A stretch of 17,710 bases of DNA from Erythrobacter sp. UBA2510 (lineage in GTDB: Bacteria; Pseudomonadota; Alphaproteobacteria; Sphingomonadales; Sphingomonadaceae): contig DDNW01000122.1 in assembly GCA_002341345.1 (NCBI GenBank), positions 1 through 17,710 of the forward strand, given 5' to 3'. This document shows, piece by piece, positions 12,545-17,710 of this stretch. A model generated the notes under the pieces. That model was given only the letters and a program-made list of their open reading frames with translations. It was not told the origin of the DNA and ran no database searches. The position numbers and the translations under genes are program-made. Position 1 is the stretch's first letter; each line of letters begins with the position of its first letter.

Positions 12545-12949
12545 ATGTCCGGAGCCATGAGCCTCTTTAACGTCGCGCAAAGCGCCATGTCGGCGCAGCT
12601 CGTGCGGATGAACGCCGCCGCGTCAAACCTCGCAAATGCGGGCAGCGTCACCGGCGAGGAAAGCAGCGCCTATCGCCCGATGCGCCCGATTTTCGCTGAG
12701 GAGCTTGATCAGGCGAGCGGCCTTTCGACCGTCCGCGTCAGCGCGGTCATCCGCAGCGATGTCTCTGCGGTCAAACGCTACGATCCGGGCAACCCAATGG
12801 CCGATGCGGAGGGCAATGTGTTCGAGGCGCCCGTCGATGAAAATGCCGAGATGGTCGAGATGCTCGAGAGCGCCCGCCAATATCAAAACATGGTCGAGGC
12901 ATTGCAGACCGCCAAACAGCTCATGCTCGAAACGATGAGGATAAAATGA
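12545..12949 (+). CDS. flgC: Flagellar proximal rod protein FlgC
   Basis: FlgC is a proximal rod subunit that stacks with FlgB. The 134-aa product begins with the rod signature (MNAAASNLANAGSVTG) and has the FlgC pattern 'VKRYDPGNPMADAEGNVFEA' followed by 'NAEMVEMLESARQYQNMVEAL' in the C-terminal helix. The chosen ATG (12545) has AAGGG about 9 nt upstream, inside the end of flgB, and lies 2 nt after the flgB stop. An ATG at 12557 is an alternative. The stop overlaps flgD as ATGA. Confidence 0.95.
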   Translation: MSGAMSLFNVAQSAMSAQLVRMNAAASNLANAGSVTGEESSAYRPMRPIFAEELDQASGLSTVRVSAVIRSDVSAVKRYDPGNPMADAEGNVFEAPVDENAEMVEMLESARQYQNMVEALQTAKQLMLETMRIK

Positions 12950-13257
12950 CCATAGAATCCGTCAGCACCTATGCACCCGTGCCTGCAGGCACCGCTTCGA
13001 GCGGTTTTGCCTCCTTGGGCCAGGGCGATTTCTTCAAGCTGCTCACTGTGCAGATGCAGCAGCAGGATCCGTTTGACCCCGTCGATAACAAGGAAATGCT
13101 CGCGCAGATGGCGCAGTTCTCCTCGCTCGCCGGGATCTCTGAGATGGGCAACACCCTGTCCTCGATTTCGAGCAAGCTCGACGCGCTGATCGAACTGCAG
13201 ATGAAAACGGTCGAAACTCAGTCAGCCGAACCGGATGGGACGCAAGCCGCTCTGTAA
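12946..13257 (+). CDS. flgD: Hook-cap protein FlgD, minimal form
   Basis: FlgD forms the scaffold that caps the growing hook. The product is only 103 aa, against about 230 in enterics. The conserved N-terminal region is complete (about 25-80): 'LGQGDFFKLLTVQMQQQDPF' then 'DPVDNKEMLAQMAQFSSLAG', followed by the helix 'MGNTLSSISSKLDALIELQM'. The Ig-like and Tudor-like C-terminal domains are missing. The stop is followed within 40 nt by flgE with no leftover FlgD-like sequence in another frame, so this looks like a genuinely short protein, not a frameshift. The start overlaps flgC by 4 bp. The short hook protein next to it may have co-evolved. Confidence 0.9.
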   Translation: MTIESVSTYAPVPAGTASSGFASLGQGDFFKLLTVQMQQQDPFDPVDNKEMLAQMAQFSSLAGISEMGNTLSSISSKLDALIELQMKTVETQSAEPDGTQAAL

Positions 13258-13297
13258 ACATACAGCTCGACAATTTTTTCAAGGAAGGAAAGTACCC

Positions 13298-14110
13298 ATG
13301 TCATTCTATACTTCTCTCAATGGAATGAAAAATGCTCAGGTCGACCTGGGTGTCATCGCTCACAATATCGCAAATGCGGAAACCACCGGCTTCAAGAAGA
13401 GCCGCACCGAATTTGCCGATGTGGTGGCCGGATCGGCGATCACCAATCCGAAGATGATCCAGGGTGTGGGCTCTGCGGTCGAAAGCATTACCCAGAATTT
13501 CTCCGTCGGCCCGATCGAGCAGACGGGCTCGGCGCTGGACGTGTCTATCGGCGGTCTCGGCTTCTTCACGACCCGTTCGGGCGTGACCGGTGAAACTTAT
13601 TTTACCCGCAACGGCAGTTTCACCATCGACGAAGCCGGGTATCTCACCGACGGGTCCGACAATCGCCTGCAGGGCTTCGCTGTCGATGCCGCTGGCCTTC
13701 CGACCTCGACAACGCCTGGAGATATCATGCTTCCGGCGACGAACGCTGCTGGTGCCAGTTTTGCCGGTGTCGCGATTGGCGAAAACGGCAACGTCTCCGC
13801 TTCGTTTGACGATGGTACGACCGAGGTCATTGGGAAAATCAGTCTAGCCACTTTCGTCTCACCGACTGGCCTGAAGCAGGTCGGATCGTCCAACTGGCAG
13901 GCCACCGGCCTTTCTGGCTCACCCGAATATGGCAACCCCAGCGAAGGCAAGTTTGGAGGGCTTTTCGCCGGATCGCTTGAGCGTTCGAACGTTGACATCG
14001 CCGAGGAGCTGGTGGCCTTGATCACCGCGCAGCGCAACTTCCAAGCCAACGCCAAGGCGATCGATACGGCAAGCCAGATCTCACAAACCGTGATCAACCT
14101 GCGGACCTGA
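13298..14110 (+). CDS. flgE: Flagellar hook protein FlgE, short form
   Basis: FlgE polymerises into the hook, the universal joint between rod and filament. The product is 270 aa, much shorter than enteric FlgE (about 400) or the large alphaproteobacterial forms. The N terminus (MSFYTSLNGMKNAQ, 'HNIANAETTGFKKSR') and the D1 segment 'SITQNFSVGPIEQTGSALDV' then 'SIGGLGFFTT' match FlgE. The C terminus 'SNVDIAEELVALITAQRNFQ' is the usual closing helix. Little remains for the variable outer domains. The ATG at 13298 has AAGGAAGG (13281-13288) upstream; the frame extends further back but begins inside flgD. Its size is close to FlgF and FlgG, so a rod-like paralogue is the alternative, but position after flgD favours FlgE. 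Confidence 0.88.
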   Translation: MSFYTSLNGMKNAQVDLGVIAHNIANAETTGFKKSRTEFADVVAGSAITNPKMIQGVGSAVESITQNFSVGPIEQTGSALDVSIGGLGFFTTRSGVTGETYFTRNGSFTIDEAGYLTDGSDNRLQGFAVDAAGLPTSTTPGDIMLPATNAAGASFAGVAIGENGNVSASFDDGTTEVIGKISLATFVSPTGLKQVGSSNWQATGLSGSPEYGNPSEGKFGGLFAGSLERSNVDIAEELVALITAQRNFQANAKAIDTASQISQTVINLRT

Positions 14111-14115
14111 TCGCC

Positions 14116-14856
14116 ATGGACAGGCTCATCTACACCGCCGTCTCGGGCATGAACGATTCCTTGATCCGCCAGGGCGCGATCGCCAGCAATCTGGCGAATG
14201 CCCAGACGATCGGGTTTCGCGCAGAGACCTTCCATTCGACACCGGTGCGCGTTGCAAGCCCGAACGCGCTGGAGGGCCGAACCATGGTCCGTACCGGCAT
14301 AGACGGTGTGGATATGTCGACTGGATCGTTCATCGAGACAGGCCGCGATTTGGACATTGCGATCGAAGGCAATGGCCTTCTTGCAGTCCAGGCAAAGGAT
14401 GGAACCGAGTCGTATACGCGTAGAGGCGATCTTTCGGTCACTGCCAGCGGATCACTCGTGAATGGCGACGGTTGGCCCATCATCGGGTCGAGTGGCCCGA
14501 TCACCGTGCCGCCTGGCGGCCTGGTGACCATAGGGCCGGATGGAACAGTCTTTACGGCCGATGGCGATACGCCCGAGGCACCACCCGTAGCTGTCGACCG
14601 GATCAAGCTCGTCAGCTGGGAAGGCAGCTCGATTGCCAAGGGGCTGGATGGCCTGTTCCGGGTCCGGGACGGCGGCGTCCTTCCGCAGGACGAGGAGGGC
14701 CGTGTCCATAGCGGAGCAGTCGAACAGTCGAACGTCGATATGACCCAGATCCTTGTCGAAATGGTCGAGGCCCAGCGCCTCTTCGAAATGCGCACCAAAC
14801 TCGTCGCCACAGCCAAGGAGCTGGATGAGGGCGGCGCGAACCTGATGCGAATTTGA
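14116..14856 (+). CDS. flgF: Flagellar proximal rod protein FlgF
   Basis: FlgF is a rod subunit between the proximal rod and FlgG. The 246-aa product has the N-terminal pattern 'MDRLIYTAVSGMNDSLIRQG' and 'ASNLANAQTIGFRAE', the central 'TGRDLDIAIEGNGLLAVQ' and 'YTRRGDLSVTASGSLVNGDG', and the closing helix 'SNVDMTQILVEMVEAQRLFE'. MDRLIY at the start and IGFRAE favour FlgF over FlgG. It follows flgE by 5 nt. No anomalies seen. Confidence 0.95.
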   Translation: MDRLIYTAVSGMNDSLIRQGAIASNLANAQTIGFRAETFHSTPVRVASPNALEGRTMVRTGIDGVDMSTGSFIETGRDLDIAIEGNGLLAVQAKDGTESYTRRGDLSVTASGSLVNGDGWPIIGSSGPITVPPGGLVTIGPDGTVFTADGDTPEAPPVAVDRIKLVSWEGSSIAKGLDGLFRVRDGGVLPQDEEGRVHSGAVEQSNVDMTQILVEMVEAQRLFEMRTKLVATAKELDEGGANLMRI

Positions 14857-14880
14857 ATGATCCTGGAAGGAAACTGACCA

Positions 14881-15669
14881 ATGCCGAATTCTGCTCTTCA
14901 AGTGGCCCGCACCGGGCTCGAGGCGCAAGACACGCGCATGCGTGTCATCGCCAACAACCTCGCCAATGTCGGGACGACGGGCTTCAAGCGCGAGCGGGCC
15001 AATTTCGCTACGCTCGCCTACCAGAACATGCGCGTCGCCGGACAGCAGTCCAGTTCCGAGACGGCCTATGCCACGGGGCTCAACCTGGGGACAGGCGTCG
15101 CCATCCAGTCGACCAGCCGCATCGTCTCGCAAGGCACGTTGACCAATACCGGAAACGCGCTGGATCTGGCTCTGGACGGAGAAGGCTATTTCCAGGTCGA
15201 AATGCCCGGCGGGCAGCTGGCCTATACAAGGGCTGGCAATTTTACCGTTTCAGCCGAAGGCGAACTGGTTACGGCGCAGGGATATCGGGTGCAGCCAGCC
15301 ATTTCCGTGCCGGAAGGCGTGCTCGCGATCTCGGTTGCGGCCGACGGCACCGTATCGGCCACGACGAGCGACGGCGCGGAGCCTTCCGAACTCGGCCAGC
15401 TCCAGCTCGCTTCCTTCACAAATCCTGCCGGATTGCAGGCGACCGGTGAAAACTTCCTGCTCGAAAGCGCAGCCAGCGGGGCGCCACTGGTCGGCACTCC
15501 CGGGGAATCGGGCCGGGGCAATATCCGGCAGGGCATGCTCGAAGGATCGAACGTCAACGTGGTGGAGGAGCTGGTCGACATGATCGAGTGCCAGCGCGCT
15601 TACGAGATCAACTCCAAGATGATCTCCGCAGTCGACGAAATGCTGCGCAACGCCAATCAGACGATGTGA
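14881..15669 (+). CDS. flgG: Flagellar distal rod protein FlgG
   Basis: FlgG forms the distal rod that passes through the P and L rings. The 262-aa product is exactly the usual length. It has 'LQVARTGLEAQDTRMRVIAN' and 'NLANVGTTGFKRERANF', then 'LDLALDGEGYFQVEMPGG' and 'YTRAGNFTVSAEGELVTAQG', and the C-terminal 'SNVNVVEELVDMIECQRAYE'. An insert with YQN near residues 42-45 is typical of FlgG. The ATG is preceded by GGAAGGA at good spacing. It is 24 nt after flgF and 4 nt before flgH. Confidence 0.97.
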   Translation: MPNSALQVARTGLEAQDTRMRVIANNLANVGTTGFKRERANFATLAYQNMRVAGQQSSSETAYATGLNLGTGVAIQSTSRIVSQGTLTNTGNALDLALDGEGYFQVEMPGGQLAYTRAGNFTVSAEGELVTAQGYRVQPAISVPEGVLAISVAADGTVSATTSDGAEPSELGQLQLASFTNPAGLQATGENFLLESAASGAPLVGTPGESGRGNIRQGMLEGSNVNVVEELVDMIECQRAYEINSKMISAVDEMLRNANQTM

Positions 15670-15673
15670 TGAC

Positions 15674-16342
15674 ATGACCAAATTCAGCATCATCGCTTCC
15701 GTCGCCTTGCTTGGCGCAATGACGTCCGCTTGCATGAGCGAGAAGCCTTCAGCCGGGTTTGCCGCCGCGTTGCCCCCTACACCGGTCGCGCTGCCGGTTG
15801 ATCGCGCGAATGGCGGCATCTTCCAGGCCAGTACCGGGTATGCACCCCTCTATACCGGCAACCGCGCGCGAGCGGTCGGCGATCCGCTCACAATCCTGCT
15901 GGTGGAATCCACCAGCACGACGAAAGCAGCGGGTTCGAACACTGCTCGCGATGGCGGCTTCAGTCTGACGCCACCCGCGTCCGGGCCGTTCAGCATTCTC
16001 AGCCCGGATGCGCTTTCCGCCTCTGGCAATTCATCCTTTAAGGGACAGGGCAAGGCGAACCAGTCGAATTCCCTGTCCGGCCAGCTTACCGTGACTATCG
16101 CTGAGGTCCGGCCCAATGGGACGGCGCTTGTGCGCGGCGAAAAGCGTATGACGCTTAGCCAGGGAGAGGAATGGATCCAGTTCTCTGGCATCGTGCGGCT
16201 TTCCGATATCGACGAGGATAGCCGGATTCTCTCCAGTCGTGTGGCCGATGCCCGCATCATCTATGCCGGCAACGGTTCGATCCAGCGCGCTGGTCACGAA
16301 GGGTGGCTCAGCCGGTTCTTCAACATGATCACCCCATTCTGA
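15674..16342 (+). CDS. flgH: Flagellar L-ring lipoprotein FlgH
   Basis: FlgH forms the outer-membrane L ring around the distal rod. The 222-aa product starts with a lipoprotein-type signal (MTKFSIIASVALLGAMTSAC) with Cys20 as the lipidated residue; the -3 position is Thr rather than the usual Leu, a mildly atypical lipobox. Family motifs are clear: 'GYAPLYTGNRARAVGDPLTI' followed by LLVE, 'FKGQGKANQSNSLSGQLTVT', 'NGTALVRGEKRMTLSQGEEW', and the C-terminal 'VADARIIYAGNGSIQRAGHE' then 'WLSRFFNMITPF'. It lies in the rod-ring operon between flgG and flgI. Confidence 0.96.
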   Translation: MTKFSIIASVALLGAMTSACMSEKPSAGFAAALPPTPVALPVDRANGGIFQASTGYAPLYTGNRARAVGDPLTILLVESTSTTKAAGSNTARDGGFSLTPPASGPFSILSPDALSASGNSSFKGQGKANQSNSLSGQLTVTIAEVRPNGTALVRGEKRMTLSQGEEWIQFSGIVRLSDIDEDSRILSSRVADARIIYAGNGSIQRAGHEGWLSRFFNMITPF

Positions 16343-16354
16343 TCGAGGTGCGAA

Positions 16355-17455
16355 ATGTCCTCACTAAAGTCCTTCTTGCTCGTTCTGTGTGCCATCTTTA
16401 CGGCGGCAGGCCCTGCCCAGGCGGAACGCATTCGTGACATCGGGGCGTTCCAGGGCGTGCGCTCGAACCAGCTGACCGGCTACGGCATCGTGGTCGGGCT
16501 GGACGGTAGCGGTGACGACAATCTGGAATATCTGACTCAGGCCGCGCGCGGTATTTCGGGAAGGCTCGGGCTGCAGCTACCACCGGGCGTGAGCCCGGGC
16601 CTCAAGAATGCGGCTGCGGTTATCATTACGGCCGAACTCCCCGCCTTCGCCAAGCCGGGCCAGCGGATCGACGTGACCGTTTCGACCATGGGCAAGGCCA
16701 AGTCGCTGCGCGGCGGCGCCTTGGTGATGACCCCGCTTTATGGTGCGGATGGCCAGATCTACGCGATGGCGCAGGGCAACCTCGCTGTCGGCGGTCTCGG
16801 CGTGTCCGGGCAGGATGGCTCGAAGCTGACCGTCAACGTCCCCACCGTGGGCCGGATCGCCGACGGGGCGACCGTCGAACAGGCGGTGGCGAGCAATTTC
16901 GACTTCACCGAAGTTCTGCGCTGGAATCTCTACCAGGCCGATTTCCTTACCATCTCGCGCGTCCGTGATGCCATCAATGCGGTGTATCCCGGCATGGCGC
17001 AGGTCGAGGACGGCGTCACGCTCGCGCTGATGTTGCCGCCGGGCGCAAACACGCGTGCGGAAATCATGGCCCAGATCGAGATGCTCGACATCAATCCGGC
17101 CGAACGCGCGGCCCGGGTCGTGATCAACAGCCGGACCGGCACGATCGTGATTTCGAGCGCGGTGCGGCTGGCACCCGCCGCGATCAGCCACGGCAGCCTG
17201 GTCGTGCGGATCGACGAAAACCCCGCCGTGGTCCAGCCCGAACCGTTTTCGCGCGGACAGACCGCGCTCGAACCCAACAGCACCATCACTGCCCGACAGG
17301 AAGAAAACGTCGTGTCGCGCGTGGGGCCCGGCGCCTCGCTGGCCGAAGTCGTCGATGCGCTCAATGCGCTCGGTGCCAGCCCGGCCGATCTGGTGGCTAT
17401 TCTCGAAGGCCTCAAACAGGCCGGATCGCTGACCGCGGAGCTCGTGATCATATGA
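16355..17455 (+). CDS. flgI: Flagellar P-ring protein FlgI
   Basis: FlgI assembles the periplasmic P ring around the rod, aided by FlgA. The 366-aa product has the usual length. A signal peptide (MSSLKSFLLVLCAIFTAAGP, cleavage after AQA, residue 23) precedes the mature start 'ERIRDIGAFQGVRSNQLTGY' and 'GIVVGLDGSGDD', which is diagnostic. Further family segments include 'KNAAAVIITAELPAFAKPGQ', 'DVTVSTMGKAKSLRGGALVM', 'VVINSRTGTIVISSAVRLAP' and the terminal 'LNALGASPADLVAILEGLKQ'. GAGGTG lies 5 nt before the ATG. The stop overlaps the flgJ start as ATGA. Confidence 0.97.
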   Translation: MSSLKSFLLVLCAIFTAAGPAQAERIRDIGAFQGVRSNQLTGYGIVVGLDGSGDDNLEYLTQAARGISGRLGLQLPPGVSPGLKNAAAVIITAELPAFAKPGQRIDVTVSTMGKAKSLRGGALVMTPLYGADGQIYAMAQGNLAVGGLGVSGQDGSKLTVNVPTVGRIADGATVEQAVASNFDFTEVLRWNLYQADFLTISRVRDAINAVYPGMAQVEDGVTLALMLPPGANTRAEIMAQIEMLDINPAERAARVVINSRTGTIVISSAVRLAPAAISHGSLVVRIDENPAVVQPEPFSRGQTALEPNSTITARQEENVVSRVGPGASLAEVVDALNALGASPADLVAILEGLKQAGSLTAELVII

Positions 17456-17710
17456 CGTCCTATCCGATCAACCTGGCAGGCGCGAGCGTGCTGCCCGAGC
17501 GCGAGGCGGCCCCCATCCGGGGCGAGCTACGCGAAGCGGCACAGCAGTTCGAAGCCATCCTGCTGCGGCAGATGCTGTCGAGCGCGCGGAGCACCGATTT
17601 CGGCGGCAACGACCTGTTCGGCGAAAGCGACGATACCTTCCGCGAGATGCGCGATGCGCGCTTTGCCGAAGTCACTGCGGAATCCGGCCAGCTTGGCTTT
17701 GCCGGCGCGC
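17452..17710 (+). CDS. flgJ: Rod-binding protein FlgJ, N-terminal part (3' end outside window)
   Basis: FlgJ caps and scaffolds the growing rod. The 86 visible residues contain the rod-binding domain pattern 'LREAAQQFEAILLRQMLSSA', then 'GGNDLFGESDDTFREMRDAR'. The start ATG overlaps the flgI stop. The 3' end is beyond the window, so I cannot see whether a muramidase domain follows. The separate SLT gene in the minus-strand operon makes a short FlgJ without that domain likely, as in other alphaproteobacteria. Confidence 0.88.
   Translation, partial: MTSYPINLAGASVLPEREAAPIRGELREAAQQFEAILLRQMLSSARSTDFGGNDLFGESDDTFREMRDARFAEVTAESGQLGFAGA

Noticed and set aside
1..17710. tRNA, rRNA, CRISPR array, insertion sequence or phage attachment site
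   Set aside because: No repeat array, transposase-like frame, or tRNA-like cloverleaf was seen by eye on either strand.

Overview
The window is a dense flagellar biosynthesis locus of a GC-rich Gram-negative bacterium, most likely an alphaproteobacterium. The flgBCDEFGHIJ order, a FlgJ gene separate from the lytic transglycosylase gene, and sigma-54 (-24/-12) promoters next to repeated CGGCAA/TTGCCG palindromes resemble the Caulobacter FlbD/ftr scheme. A FliA/FlgM pair is also present. Together these suggest a Sphingomonadales-type genome; the taxonomic call is inference.

Layout. (1) 1-3337, plus strand: the end of fliR, then flhB, fliD (filament cap) and fliS (flagellin chaperone). (2) 3338-5841: a lower-GC accessory segment with a diguanylate cyclase gene (plus), a poorly conserved fragment resembling the start of a GAF domain (plus), and a LuxR/FixJ-type regulator whose receiver domain has lost its phosphorylation residues (minus, directly downstream of fliA). 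(3) 5842-9580, minus strand: a lytic transglycosylase gene, flhA and fliA, joined by 4-bp stop/start overlaps and preceded by a consensus sigma-54 promoter. (4) 9637-11950, minus strand: a MotA/ExbB-like gene, a MotB/ExbD-like gene, flgA, flgM and flgN. (5) 11951-12194: a divergent control region with three helically phased palindromic operator-like sites, an AT-rich spacer and a second consensus sigma-54 promoter. (6) 12195-17710, plus strand: flgBCDEFGHI and the start of flgJ, with very short flgD (103 aa) and flgE (270 aa).

How it fits together. FliR, FlhB and FlhA belong to the export gate. FlgB, C, F, G and J build the rod. FlgD and FlgE build the hook, FlgA, H and I the P and L rings, and FliD, FliS and FlgN serve the filament and hook-filament junction. 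FliA and FlgM form the late-gene sigma-28/anti-sigma checkpoint, and sigma-54 appears to drive the rod/hook operon and the slt-flhA-fliA operon. The sigma-54 activator, flagellin, flgK/flgL and the C-ring genes are not in this window.

The most interesting points are the small MotA/MotB-like pair without a peptidoglycan-binding domain, the CGGCAA-N4-TTGCCG operator network (including two copies inside flgN made with unusual codons), the phosphorylation-dead LuxR regulator, and the minimal hook cap and hook proteins.
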